A stretch of DNA of 64,000 nucleotides from Flavipsychrobacter sp. (GCA_021155965.1 JAJNBJ010000004.1:124001-188000); one strand, 5' to 3'; shown: positions 7,515 to 15,451, counted from the stretch's first letter. The notes: generated by a model not told the origin, from the letters alone. Numbers and translations are program-made.

Positions 7515-8146
7515 TGTTCGTAACGCATATTTACCGCATCCCATTCTTCATTAAAGGGACTGGCAAACGGCCCATATTTATCCGGGAACGTCTTTAAGTA
7601 ACCTTCTGCCTCCTTACTACCAGATAGCGTTGCCCAGAAAAGCATGTTGGCAGTTTCCATATGGTGCTCAATTACTTTGTCCGGCAGCTCTTTATACTGC
7701 TTTATTGCTGCAGCTATTTGAGTGGGTGTATATTTTGCCGCTTTCTTATCGTAGTAGGTGGTGTGTTTTATCTCTTTACCCTCAAAAGTATATTGGTGCA
7801 CATACAGCGGTCGCCACAGCGTGCTGAATTCCGTGCCTATGGGCAGGTTATACATTTCCTTCACCAGCAAGGCATCCTTTGTGCGCTCCACTTTGCAACT
7901 GATGTTCACGCCCCAATGCTCAATTACCTCATCCTCTCCGCAGCGGAACAGCACAAACTTGGTGTAGGTAGTATCTCCTGCTTCTACGGTCAGGTACCCG
8001 CATATCCCAAACTCCTTCCACTCACCAAAATTGAACGTTTTCATCACCTCACCGCCCTCCGGTGCCGATGAGGGGCAGTCGCATTCCTGCGCATTTATGC
8101 TGAATGCGCTTAATAATGTTACAACCGTTAAAAGAAATACTTTCAT
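7493..8146 (-). CDS. Secreted protein of unknown function, overlapping the ACMSD gene
   Basis: The 217-residue protein starts at the ATG at 8146, giving the signal peptide MKVFLLTVVTLLSAFSINAQ. The mature part begins ECDCPSSAPEGGE and contains further Cys residues (ICGYLTV, LFRCGEDE, ISCKVER), so disulfides in the periplasm are possible. I recognise no family. Its 3' end overlaps the start of the ACMSD-like gene by 22 bases in another frame, an arrangement typical of translational coupling. An upstream ATG at 8167 would add seven residues before the signal peptide and is less likely. Confidence 0.75.
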   Translation of the reverse strand: MKVFLLTVVTLLSAFSINAQECDCPSSAPEGGEVMKTFNFGEWKEFGICGYLTVEAGDTTYTKFVLFRCGEDEVIEHWGVNISCKVERTKDALLVKEMYNLPIGTEFSTLWRPLYVHQYTFEGKEIKHTTYYDKKAAKYTPTQIAAAIKQYKELPDKVIEHHMETANMLFWATLSGSKEAEGYLKTFPDKYGPFASPFNEEWDAVNMRYEQWKNKSK

Positions 8147-8172
8147 ATGCTTGCTGTTTAAAAACATGAGAA

Positions 8173-8194
8173 AGCCCCTTTAGGGGTTTGGGGT
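8173..8194. repeat. Dispersed palindromic repeat (CCCCTAAAGGGG family), copy 1
   Basis: The core agcccctttaggggtttggg also occurs at 10021-10042, and a degenerate form is at 41077-41097. Each copy lies just past a gene end on the minus strand or next to a gene start. The CCCC-TAAA-GGGG hairpin followed by CTTT might act as a weak terminator. Confidence 0.6.
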
Positions 8195-8199
8195 GTTAT

Positions 8200-9426
8200 T
8201 TAGGGCGTTATTGCCTGCTCCAGGTCATTCAATATATCCTCCACATTCTCTATCCCCACGCTCATCCGTATCAACCCATCAGTTATGCCAAACTGCAACC
8301 GTTGCTCCCTGCTCACACCCAAATGCGTAGTAGATGGCGCATGGCACACCAGCGTGTCGCTCGTGCCGAGGGATACCGCATTCGTGCACATTTTCAGCCT
8401 GTTGATAAAGCTCAGACCCGCATCATAGCCACCCTTCAGCTCAAAGCTCAGCATAGCGCCTGCATGCTTCATTTGCTTCATGGCTACGCGTGCATCGGGG
8501 TGAGATGCAAGCCCCAGGTAATTCACCTGTGCCACCCCCTTATGTTTTGAAAGGTACTCCGCAACCTTTGCCGCATTGCTGCAATGACGCTCCATCCTCA
8601 AGCCAAACGTCCGCAACCCATTCACCAGCAGGAATGCCTCGAATGCATTGCTGTTGCCACCCAGCAGCCGGTGCATCTTGGTGAGGCTCGTGCTCATTTT
8701 CTCTATATCCTTACCCAGCATCACACCGCCAATAGCAGTGCCATGCCCGTTCAGGAATTTAGTAGTAGAGTGCATCACATAATCCACATCATACCTGAAG
8801 GGCTGTTGCAGGTAAGGCGTAGCAAAAGTATTATCTACCGTCACCGTCAATCCATACTTTTTGCCCAGTGCTGATAACGCCTCAATATCCAGGCATTGCA
8901 GGGTAGGGTTGGCAGGAGTTTCAATATGCATCAGGGCAATACTCTTATCAGCTTTAAGTGCATCCTCCACCTTATTCACATCATGAAAATCTATGATTAC
9001 CGGTTCTATCCCGAATTGCGGCAGTATCTTCTCCACCAACTCATGCGTACCGCCATACAGCGAAAAATGCGTAAGCACCTTCTGGCCCGCCTTTACATTG
9101 CCCAACAGCATAGTGCTCATCGCCGCCATGCCGGAGGCATGCAATATCGCCTTCAACTGCAGTTGGGTGCCGCTTTTATCCTTCAACCCGAAGGCTTCCA
9201 ATAAGGCTATCTTCTCCTCAGCCTCAGCTATGGTAGGATTGCCCCAGCGGCTGTATATATAACCCTCCTCCTTCCCCTTGAACACATCCACCGCCTGCTC
9301 TGCACTGTTGAAGGTATAGGTGCTTGACGCATAGATAGGCGTCAGGTGCGATCGGTTGCTTTCTTCCTTATGCCCGCCACGGATACACAATGAGTCAAAC
9401 CCTAAGGAAATATCTTTATCTGACAT
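8200..9426 (-). CDS. Trans-sulfuration family PLP enzyme (methionine gamma-lyase / cystathionine gamma-lyase or O-acetylhomoserine sulfhydrylase type)
   Basis: The 408-residue enzyme belongs to the Cys/Met metabolism PLP family. Visible features are: YSRWGNPT (Y58, R60, phosphate contact from the partner subunit), SGMAA at 98-102 (phosphate loop), LYGGT with Y124 stacking on the cofactor, VDNTFATP with D198 binding the pyridine nitrogen, and the PLP lysine K223 in HSTTKFLNGHG. The C-terminal GLIRMSVGIE carries the carboxylate-binding Arg. These residues define the fold but do not separate gamma-lyase from sulfhydrylase or cystathionine synthase activity; no met or cys genes are adjacent. The gene diverges from the DinB gene across 37 bases. 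Confidence 0.88.
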   Translation of the reverse strand: MSDKDISLGFDSLCIRGGHKEESNRSHLTPIYASSTYTFNSAEQAVDVFKGKEEGYIYSRWGNPTIAEAEEKIALLEAFGLKDKSGTQLQLKAILHASGMAAMSTMLLGNVKAGQKVLTHFSLYGGTHELVEKILPQFGIEPVIIDFHDVNKVEDALKADKSIALMHIETPANPTLQCLDIEALSALGKKYGLTVTVDNTFATPYLQQPFRYDVDYVMHSTTKFLNGHGTAIGGVMLGKDIEKMSTSLTKMHRLLGGNSNAFEAFLLVNGLRTFGLRMERHCSNAAKVAEYLSKHKGVAQVNYLGLASHPDARVAMKQMKHAGAMLSFELKGGYDAGLSFINRLKMCTNAVSLGTSDTLVCHAPSTTHLGVSREQRLQFGITDGLIRMSVGIENVEDILNDLEQAITP

Positions 9427-9433
9427 TTATTAC

Positions 9434-9441
9434 TAATTTTG
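9434..9441 (+). promoter_or_regulatory. TAnnTTTG element upstream of the DinB-family gene
   Basis: TAATTTTG lies 22 bases before the ATG at 9464, within a 37-base divergent intergenic gap. On the minus strand the same gap has TACCTTTA, one base off the consensus, facing the PLP-enzyme gene. Confidence 0.4.
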
Positions 9442-9463
9442 GTAAAGGTACAATATCTGTCAA

Positions 9464-9970
9464 ATGAAAGAACTACTCCTCAGCTACGCCCGCTACAACG
9501 TATGGGCAAACAAACAGATGATAGACACCATGCTGCAACTGGGCCCCGATGCCGTTGATAAAGAGGTCACCAGCAGCTTCCCTTCTTTGCGCACGACCGT
9601 TTACCACATCTGGGGTGCGGAAGACATCTGGCTGCAGCGCCTCCAGCATGTAGCCAAACCCACATGGGCGGCAGCCGGCTTCGAAGGCTCGTTCGAGGAG
9701 GCGTGCCACAACTGGGAAGAACGCTCCGCCCAACTCATGCACTACGTAGCAAAAATGGATGATGCTGCCCTGCACAACATGCTGCACTATAACGATATTA
9801 AGGGCAACCCCTACCAGCGCCACATATGGGAAGTGCTGCAACATGTATGCAACCACAGCACCTACCACCGCGGACAGTTAGTAGCCATGCTCCGCCAATG
9901 CGGCGCCACAGCTATCCCCCAAACCGACTTCTCCTTCTATCTCAATCAAAAACAGGTACAAGCACAATAA
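9464..9970 (+). CDS. DinB family protein (putative metal-dependent four-helix-bundle enzyme)
   Basis: The 168-residue protein has the DinB/DUF664 pattern: MKELLLSYARYNVWANKQM at the start of helix 1, YHIWGAEDIWLQRL with H48, and VCNHSTYHRGQLVAMLRQCG with H131 and H135. The three His form the divalent metal site seen in DinB/YfiT proteins, whose characterised members include thiol transferases. The substrate is unknown. No signal peptide is present, so it is cytoplasmic. The gene is followed by a bidirectional hairpin terminator and converges on dnaK. Confidence 0.88.
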   Translation: MKELLLSYARYNVWANKQMIDTMLQLGPDAVDKEVTSSFPSLRTTVYHIWGAEDIWLQRLQHVAKPTWAAAGFEGSFEEACHNWEERSAQLMHYVAKMDDAALHNMLHYNDIKGNPYQRHIWEVLQHVCNHSTYHRGQLVAMLRQCGATAIPQTDFSFYLNQKQVQAQ

Positions 9971-9972
9971 AT

Positions 9973-10004
9973 AAGAACGGCTGATAGTAATATCAGCCGT
10001 TCTT
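9973..10004. terminator. Bidirectional terminator between the DinB gene and dnaK
   Basis: A 14-bp perfect stem (aagaacggctgata / tatcagccgttctt) with a four-base loop gtaa lies between two convergent genes, with T-rich flanks on both sides. Confidence 0.8.
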
Positions 10005-10020
10005 GTTATATTCTCCAGTT

Positions 10021-10042
10021 AAGCCCCTTTAGGGGTTTGGGG
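10021..10042. repeat. Dispersed palindromic repeat (CCCCTAAAGGGG family), copy 2
   Basis: The same core as at 8173-8194 (agcccctttaggggtttggg), here directly after the dnaK stop codon on the minus strand. Confidence 0.6.
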
Positions 10043-10044
10043 CA

Positions 10045-11964
10045 TTATTTCACTTCCTCATACTCAGCATCTGCTACATGCTCGTTGCTGCCACCCTGGC
10101 CGCCCTGCTGCTGGCCGCCTTGTTGTTGCTGGCCTTGCGCGGCACCATCACCACCCGGCGTAGCACCTGCTTTATACATATCCTCGCTGGCGGCCATCCA
10201 TGCGGCGTTCAGTTCGGCTTCTGCTTTGTCAATGCCGTCCAGGTCTTCTGCTTTGTGGGCTGCTTTCAGCTTTTCCATTGCAGCTTCTATGGGCGCTTTC
10301 TTATCGGCAGGTATTTTGTCGCCGTACTCTTTCAGTTGCTTTTCTGTGTTAAAGATCAGGCCATCGGCTTTGTTCATCTTCTCAACACGGTCGCGCACTT
10401 TCTTGTCTTCTTCTTCGTTGGCTTTGGCCTCGTTCTTCATCTTTTCTATCTCGTCCTTGCTCAGGCCGCTGCCCGCTTCTATGCGTATGTTCTGCTGCTT
10501 GCCTGTGGCTTTATCCTTGGCCAATACGTGCAATATACCGTTCGCATCTATATCAAATGTCACTTCTATCTGCGGCACACCGCGTGGCGCCGGTGGAATA
10601 CCATCCAGTATAAAGCGGCCCAGGTTCTTGTTGTCCTTCGCCATTGGGCGCTCGCCTTGCAGCACGTTTATCTCGACACTCGGCTGGCTGTCGCTTGCCG
10701 TAGAGAACGTCTCGCTCTTCTTGGTAGGGATGGTAGTATTGCTTTCTATGAGGCGTGTCATTACGCCGCCCATAGTTTCTATACCCAGCGAAAGAGGTGT
10801 TACGTCAAGTAACAATACATCCTTCACATCGCCGGTGAGTACACCACCTTGTATGGCTGCGCCTACGGCCACCACCTCATCAGGGTTCACACCCTTGTGT
10901 GGTTTCTTGCCGAAGAATTTCTCCACCACTTCCTGCACCTTGGGGATACGTGTAGATCCACCCACCAGTATCACCTCATCAATCTCGCTTGCGGTGATGC
11001 CTGCATCTTTCAATGCTTTGCGGCATGGCTCCAGTGTGCGCTCTACCAGGCTGTCGCTCAGTTGCTCGAACTTAGCGCGGCTCAGCTTGCGCACCAGGTG
11101 TTTAGGAGCACCATCTATCGCCGTGATGTATGGCAGGTTTATTTCAGTCTCCTGACTTGAAGACAATTCTATTTTTGCTTTTTCAGCAGCTTCCTTCAGG
11201 CGCTGCCAAGCCATGGGGTCCTTGCGGAGGTCCATAGCCTCGTCTTTCTTGAACTCTTCTGCCAGCCAGTCCATCACTACTTTATCAAAGTCGTCGCCAC
11301 CCAGGTGGGTATCACCGTTGGTAGATTTTACCTCGAACACGCCATCGCCCAGTTCCAGTACCGATACGTCGAACGTACCGCCGCCAAGGTCGAACACGGC
11401 TATTTTGCTGTCTTTATGTTGTTTGTCCAAACCGTAAGCAAGCGCTGCGGCTGTAGGCTCGTTGATGATGCGGCGCACTGTAAGGCCCGCTATCTCGCCG
11501 GCTTCTTTGGTTGCCTGGCGCTGTGCATCGTTAAAGTATGCCGGTACAGTTATCACCGCTTCCTTCACCTCCTGGCCCAGGAAGTCCTCGGCAGTTTTCT
11601 TCATCTTCTGCAGCACCATCGCGCTGATTTCCTGCGGTGTGTACATGCGGCCATCAATATCCACACGTGGCGTATTGTTATCGCCCTTTACCAGCTTGTA
11701 GGTAAAGTGCGACATCTCGTTGGTGACCTCATCAAAGCGGCGGCCCATGAAACGTTTGATAGATTGAATGGTGTTGTGCGGGTTGGTGATGGCCTGGCGT
11801 TTTGCCGGGTCGCCCACCTTGCGCTCGCCGTTCTTTAAGAAAGCCACTACACTTGGCGTGGTGCGCCTGCCCTCGTCGTTGGCAATAACCACGGGCTCAT
11901 TGCCCTCCATTACCGCTACACACGAGTTGGTTGTTCCTAAGTCTATTCCTATAATTTTTGCCAT
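10045..11964 (-). CDS. dnaK: Molecular chaperone DnaK (Hsp70)
   Basis: The 639-residue Hsp70 chaperone binds exposed hydrophobic peptides in an ATP-driven cycle with DnaJ and GrpE. The nucleotide-binding domain starts [19 protein letters not shown] and contains [29 protein letters not shown] and [11 protein letters not shown]. The substrate-binding domain contains [17 protein letters not shown] and [15 protein letters not shown]. The lid is followed by a Gln/Gly-rich linker and the C-terminal EEVK tail. Length and motifs are those of canonical bacterial DnaK. dnaJ and grpE are not adjacent. Upstream, about 650 bases of non-coding DNA separate it from the NACHT gene; no clear heat-shock operator (CIRCE) was seen there. 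Confidence 0.98.
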   Translation of the reverse strand: MAKIIGIDLGTTNSCVAVMEGNEPVVIANDEGRRTTPSVVAFLKNGERKVGDPAKRQAITNPHNTIQSIKRFMGRRFDEVTNEMSHFTYKLVKGDNNTPRVDIDGRMYTPQEISAMVLQKMKKTAEDFLGQEVKEAVITVPAYFNDAQRQATKEAGEIAGLTVRRIINEPTAAALAYGLDKQHKDSKIAVFDLGGGTFDVSVLELGDGVFEVKSTNGDTHLGGDDFDKVVMDWLAEEFKKDEAMDLRKDPMAWQRLKEAAEKAKIELSSSQETEINLPYITAIDGAPKHLVRKLSRAKFEQLSDSLVERTLEPCRKALKDAGITASEIDEVILVGGSTRIPKVQEVVEKFFGKKPHKGVNPDEVVAVGAAIQGGVLTGDVKDVLLLDVTPLSLGIETMGGVMTRLIESNTTIPTKKSETFSTASDSQPSVEINVLQGERPMAKDNKNLGRFILDGIPPAPRGVPQIEVTFDIDANGILHVLAKDKATGKQQNIRIEAGSGLSKDEIEKMKNEAKANEEEDKKVRDRVEKMNKADGLIFNTEKQLKEYGDKIPADKKAPIEAAMEKLKAAHKAEDLDGIDKAEAELNAAWMAASEDMYKAGATPGGDGAAQGQQQQGGQQQGGQGGSNEHVADAEYEEVK

Positions 11965-12175
11965 AATCTGTTTATTGCGTATAAATTAGTTTGTTTATTT
12001 ATCTAATGAGTAATACTCAATTCATATGCCAACCACCATTTTTCTGAAATAATGGCAGAAAAACTGACAGGTACCCTATTACCCAAAAGCAAAACGGCAG
12101 AATGCGCACAAATTTTTTTGGTACAACAGGTATATGTATAAGTTGTTGGTTCATAGTATAATTTTACATTTATTT

Positions 12176-12209
12176 TTGCGCACTATTTGCACACTAATTG
12201 CGCACTTTG
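12176..12209 (+). repeat. Phased TTGCGCA motif array, copy 1
   Basis: TTGCGCACTAT, TTTGCACACTAA and TTGCGCACTTT follow each other at 11-12 base spacing. A closely similar array lies at 56958-57000. One helical turn per unit suggests a protein-binding site or mobile-element end. Confidence 0.5.
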
Positions 12210-12422
12210 TTATTGATTTTCAATAGGTGTGCAATTGTACTGCTCCCTGTCCGCCTTCGTTAAAAATATGGCGGGGATAGGGAGGAGTTTAGGTAGCGCA
12301 AGATCTGTGCCGAAAAGTGTTGTGAAAAACATGATTTTTCCATGATGGATAGTTCGGCAGGCTCACCACTGGTTGTGGGTGCGGGTTTGGGTGAAAATGC
12401 GGGGTTGGAAAATTTATTTTAA

Positions 12423-12608
12423 CAGGGTTTTGCTAACGGAACGCATAAATCAAAAAAGACTTATGACTTTGGAAAACACTTGCGCCCAGGGGGAACGCTT
12501 GCAGAGTTTAAGACCATGCGAGACACTTGGACTAGTGGGTATGAATACCAACACGGTGGAAAATGGTCGGAAGTAGTAACTGTACATTTTCTATTTTTGA
12601 ATAAATAA
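12423..12608 (+). pseudogene. Possible gene remnant: start-less open frame upstream of the NACHT gene
   Basis: A 61-codon open frame reads QGFANGTHKSKKTYDFGKHL and continues through RPGGTLAEFKTMRDTW, SGYEYQHGGKWSEVV to a TAA at 12606. Its composition looks protein-like, but it has no start codon before an internal Met and I recognise no family. It could be the C-terminal remnant of a lost gene or a chance frame. An overlapping 67-codon frame at 12373-12576 is the alternative reading. Confidence 0.25.
12592..12599 (+). promoter_or_regulatory. TAnnTTTG promoter element of the NACHT gene
   Basis: TATTTTTG ends 22 bases before the ATG at 12622. No TTG box at the usual distance was seen. Confidence 0.4.
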
Positions 12609-12621
12609 AAGCGTAGATTAT

Positions 12622-14568
12622 ATGGAGAAAACTCAGGAATTATTTTTATCTGGACTCGCGTATCCGGTTATTAAAGAAATAATATTACCGAAAATAAAAA
12701 AAATATTTAACGAGTATGAGGTGCCTAATGAAATTATTGAAAGTGAAGTAATTGAAGATTTCAATGAGTACTTCAGAAGAAGACACGAGAAGTTCTCAAT
12801 AATTGACACGTTAGTATTCCCAAATAAACAAACGCTATTTAATTCACTTTACCAACCCTTGACTTTAGCATTAAAAACAAACAACAACGAATATATTGAT
12901 GAATGTAAAATCGAAAATTTTCCGGAGAATCTGATTAAAAAGTATCATCGAATTGTAATTCAGGATACAGCTGGAATGGGGAAATCAACTTTGATGAAAA
13001 AAATATTTCTTTCTGCTATTGATAACAATATTGGCATACCAGTTTTAGTAGAACTAAGACAACTAAATAGTGCAAATGACATATGGAGTGAACTAAAAAA
13101 TCAATTCTCGACGATTAATAAAAAAATAGATGTTGATTTTTTAGTGAAAATGGTAAAAAAAGGTGATTTTATTTTTTTACTTGATGGACTTGACGAAATA
13201 TCAAAAGCAGATCGAGAATTTGTCTTAAAAGATATTCGACATTTTACAAACCAAGTGCCTAACAACTATGTTTTTATTTCAAGTCGTCCAGAAGATATAC
13301 TTGCTGCTTTTGGTGATTTTCAGAAGTTGGTGATTAAACCACTTGATAGAGAAGAAGCGTTTGAGTTAATAGAACGGTATGACTTTTATAGTTATAAACC
13401 GATTGCAATAGATTTAATCGACGTTATCACTAAAAATGATGACGAAGGATTAAATGAGTATCTAGCGAATCCCTTTCTGGTATCTTTACTTTACAAAGCA
13501 TTCGAATACAAGAAGGATATACCTTTAAAGAAAAGCCAATTTTATCGACAAGTTTATGACGCTTTATTTGAAACGCATGATTTGTCAAAAGAAGGGTATT
13601 TTAGACGCAAAAAAGATTGCAATCTTCATATCGATGATTTTGATCGAGTTTTAAGATTTATCGCATACGCAAGTGCTTTAAAAAATCAAGTGGAATATAA
13701 TAAGGATCAAATAATTTCGATTATTGATAATGCAAAGCAATTTCTATTTGATTTAACCTTCAAAAGCAGTGATTTTCTTGCCGATTTGCTAACTACCGTA
13801 CCACTTTTTAGGGCAGAAGGTAATAATGTAAAGTGGGCGCATAAATCATTACAAGATTATTTTGCAGCAAAATTTATTTGGATTGATTTAAAGGAGCGAC
13901 AAGAAGAAGCGTTGAGAAATATATATGATGATCCATCTTGCGCAAGGTTCCATAATATGTTAGACACCTTTTACGAATTAGATCCTAATGTATTCGAAGA
14001 GACATTTTTATTTTGGCTTTTATCTGATTTTCAGAATTATGTCGAAACGTCATACGCTTTTAATAATATTAACAAAGAGAAATTAATTCGGAGAATTGAA
14101 AATTGTTTTAGTAAAAACTTTCAGATAGCATATTTGAGTGATGAAGAACACAAGAAATTTCTAAAGAATCATCGAGTCACAAACAAATATTGTCTACCAG
14201 GATATGAAAACTCAGGAGCTTTGTTTTTTTATCCACAAAAACCAAAAGGAGTAATAATTTCATTTCATCCTGATAAAAAGAATTATTCAGTTATTTTAGA
14301 CATAATTGCTAATAAATTTCCCGCGATTTGCGAATATCGACGACATGAATCTAGAATCGACGACGTAGTTAATTTGCAAAAGGGCGAAAAATACATTATA
14401 AATGATTCTATTGATAATGTTTTGAATTCACCAGAACTTTTCTCTCAAACGACCCTTTTTACTGAAACAGACTATGTATTCAAATACCATGATGCGCTTA
14501 ATCACTTGGAAAAGTTAATTAAAAATAAAAAACAAAAAGAGCAGCAAAAGCAAATATTCGTCATCTAA
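12622..14568 (+). CDS. NACHT-domain STAND NTPase (candidate anti-phage NLR-like protein)
   Basis: The 648-residue protein has a central NACHT NTPase. Walker A is at residues 118-123 (DTAGMGKSTLM), Walker B with the extra acidic pair is at 183-192 (FIFLLDGLDE), sensor 1 is ISSRPE (219-224), NPFLVSLL is at 283-290, and the winged-helix end WAHKSLQDYFAAKFI is at 405-419. The N-terminal 105 residues are helical and charged without a recognised effector fold. The C-terminal 220 residues are non-repetitive, with no LRR, TPR or WD repeats, and end in a Lys/Gln-rich tail. Bacterial NACHT proteins of this architecture include anti-phage sensors; defence is inferred from the family. The gene is strikingly AT-rich against its neighbours and flanked by repeats, which points to horizontal acquisition. 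Confidence 0.85.
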   Translation: MEKTQELFLSGLAYPVIKEIILPKIKKIFNEYEVPNEIIESEVIEDFNEYFRRRHEKFSIIDTLVFPNKQTLFNSLYQPLTLALKTNNNEYIDECKIENFPENLIKKYHRIVIQDTAGMGKSTLMKKIFLSAIDNNIGIPVLVELRQLNSANDIWSELKNQFSTINKKIDVDFLVKMVKKGDFIFLLDGLDEISKADREFVLKDIRHFTNQVPNNYVFISSRPEDILAAFGDFQKLVIKPLDREEAFELIERYDFYSYKPIAIDLIDVITKNDDEGLNEYLANPFLVSLLYKAFEYKKDIPLKKSQFYRQVYDALFETHDLSKEGYFRRKKDCNLHIDDFDRVLRFIAYASALKNQVEYNKDQIISIIDNAKQFLFDLTFKSSDFLADLLTTVPLFRAEGNNVKWAHKSLQDYFAAKFIWIDLKERQEEALRNIYDDPSCARFHNMLDTFYELDPNVFEETFLFWLLSDFQNYVETSYAFNNINKEKLIRRIENCFSKNFQIAYLSDEEHKKFLKNHRVTNKYCLPGYENSGALFFYPQKPKGVIISFHPDKKNYSVILDIIANKFPAICEYRRHESRIDDVVNLQKGEKYIINDSIDNVLNSPELFSQTTLFTETDYVFKYHDALNHLEKLIKNKKQKEQQKQIFVI

Positions 14569-14599
14569 CTTGTTCCTTCTGCCTCCAACACTGCTACTC

Positions 14600-14689
14600 G
14601 TTTGTAACGAGTATCGCAAGGCACAGCGTTTCTGAACGTGAGTGTTTATCTATGTTTCGTGAGGCTGCTTCGTGCCTCGCAGTGACTGT
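14600..14689 (+). repeat. Island repeat, copy A
   Basis: It begins gtttgtaacgagtatcgcaa, continues with an agcgtttctgaacgtgagtg block and ends with a hairpin, gtgaggctgcttcgtgcctc, followed by gcagtgactg. Copies B (14784-14886) and C (15407-15451) share the first block; the second block recurs in copy B and, degenerate, at 19454-19485. Confidence 0.75.
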
Positions 14690-14783
14690 GGAGAGTAGAG
14701 ATCCTTCACTTTGCGGCTTGGCACAATGGCTATGCGCTTCGTTCAGGAAGAAAAGGAGAAAAATAAAATCCCCCACCGGTACA

Positions 14784-14886
14784 GTTTGTAACGGGTATCA
14801 CATGGTACAGCGCTTCTGAGCGAGTGTTTATACATGTTGCACGAGGCGGCTTGGTTCGACTAAACTCACCACGCCTCGCAGTGACT
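14784..14886 (+). repeat. Island repeat, copy B
   Basis: The same two blocks as copy A, with several substitutions and about 20 extra bases inside the second block (ttcgactaaactcac) before the shared cgcctcgcagtgactg. Confidence 0.75.
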
Positions 14887-14904
14887 GGTGAAGAGAAGAA
14901 GTGG

Positions 14905-15161
14905 TTATCTGTACACATCATTGCGGTCATCCACATCGAAAATGTATATCTCAAGTACCTGGTCTTCTATGGAATAAACTATTCGGTAAGGGCCAACCCT
15001 GATCCTGTATATGTTTGTTGTTCCGGTTAATTTGATACAACCTGCAGGCCGGGGAGCAGTTTCAAGGGAGAGAATGGCCTTCCTTACTTTATTAAAATAT
15101 ATTTTAGGCAGCCTTAGTATTTGCTTTGTGCAGTTTTCTTAACTATTACCGTATAGCTCAC
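14905..15161 (-). pseudogene. RelE/ParE-type toxin, frameshifted
   Basis: On the minus strand a GTG at 15161 begins VSYTVIVKKTAQSKY, then hits TAA. One base out of register the family sequence resumes: RLPKIYFNKVRKAILSLE, CIKLTGTTNIYRIRVGPYRI, VYSIEDQVLEIYIFDVDDR, ending NDVYR at a TAA at 14905. Together this is a complete RelE/ParE fold of about 85 residues, including the terminal RxGxYRIVY and DDR motifs, with one net base missing near the first third. RelE toxins cleave mRNA at the ribosome and ParE toxins inhibit gyrase; which type this was is not decided. The GTG overlaps the antitoxin stop codon, as expected for a toxin-antitoxin operon. It is either a real inactivation or a sequencing error. 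Confidence 0.75.
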
Positions 15162-15340
15162 ATCTTTGCTTTTTGCTTGCTTTCAGCGGTTTTAAAGAAT
15201 GTGCGTGCTTCAGTGCCGCTTTCAGTACGGCGTTTTAATACTTTTTTCAGGTCTTTTATATCCTGCAACAAAGTAAGGTAGTCATCCTCTGCAATGAGCC
15301 TGTATTTCTTATTTTCTATTTTTATTGATGCCGCGTTCAA
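15158..15340 (-). CDS. Antitoxin of a RelE/ParE-type toxin-antitoxin pair
   Basis: The 60-residue protein starts with TTG at 15340 (no ATG is available in frame) and reads LNAASIKIENKKYRLIAEDDY, followed by a Lys/Glu-rich helix. The initial KIENKKYRLIAEDDYLTLL block resembles small antitoxins with an N-terminal DNA-binding part and a charged tail that wraps the toxin. Its TGA overlaps the toxin GTG by four bases (ATGTGA). A TAnnTTTG promoter element lies 20 bases upstream on the minus strand, so the pair has its own promoter, presumably autoregulated. The partner toxin is frameshifted, so the antitoxin may now be an orphan. Confidence 0.65.
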   Translation of the reverse strand: MNAASIKIENKKYRLIAEDDYLTLLQDIKDLKKVLKRRTESGTEARTFFKTAESKQKAKM

Positions 15341-15359
15341 TGCTCTTGTTTTATCTTAC

Positions 15360-15367
15360 CAAAGATA
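15360..15367 (-). promoter_or_regulatory. TAnnTTTG promoter element of the toxin-antitoxin pair
   Basis: Minus-strand TATCTTTG lies 20 bases upstream of the antitoxin TTG start. Confidence 0.4.
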
Positions 15368-15406
15368 CAATTTATTTTCTTTTGCACATCTCCCTAGCTG
15401 ATACCT

Positions 15407-15451
15407 GTTTTGTAACGAGTATCACATGGTACAGCGTTTCTGAGCGTGAGT
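15407..15451 (+). repeat. Island repeat, copy C (first block only)
   Basis: ttttgtaacgagtatcacat followed by ggtacagcgtttctgagcgt matches the first block of copies A and B nearly base for base. The second, hairpin block is absent. With copy B it brackets the toxin-antitoxin pair. Confidence 0.75.

Larger units (their letters stand above)
11965..12621. other. Intergenic region between dnaK and the NACHT gene
   Basis: No convincing gene. It holds a short phased array of TTGCGCA motifs (12176-12209), a start-less 61-codon open frame (12423-12608) and a TAnnTTTG element before the NACHT gene. Base composition becomes clearly AT-rich from about 12,600 rightward. Confidence 0.6.
14569..14904. other. 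Intergenic region after the NACHT gene, made largely of dispersed repeats
   Basis: No gene was recognised. It contains repeat copies A (14600-14689) and B (14784-14886), separated by about 95 bases of unique sequence. Confidence 0.6.

Noticed and set aside
10037-11155. 372-codon frame on the plus strand across dnaK
   Set aside because: It is a low-complexity Ser/Ala/Leu-rich shadow of the dnaK coding strand with no independent similarity.
12176-12209. CRISPR array or replication iterons at the TTGCGCA motifs
   Set aside because: Units are 10-12 bases with no spacers, and no cas, rep or dnaA gene is near; only a phased motif can be supported.
12373-12576. 67-codon frame with an ATG upstream of the NACHT gene
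   Set aside because: Its translation looks random and it overlaps a more protein-like frame; no ribosome-binding or promoter signal precedes it.
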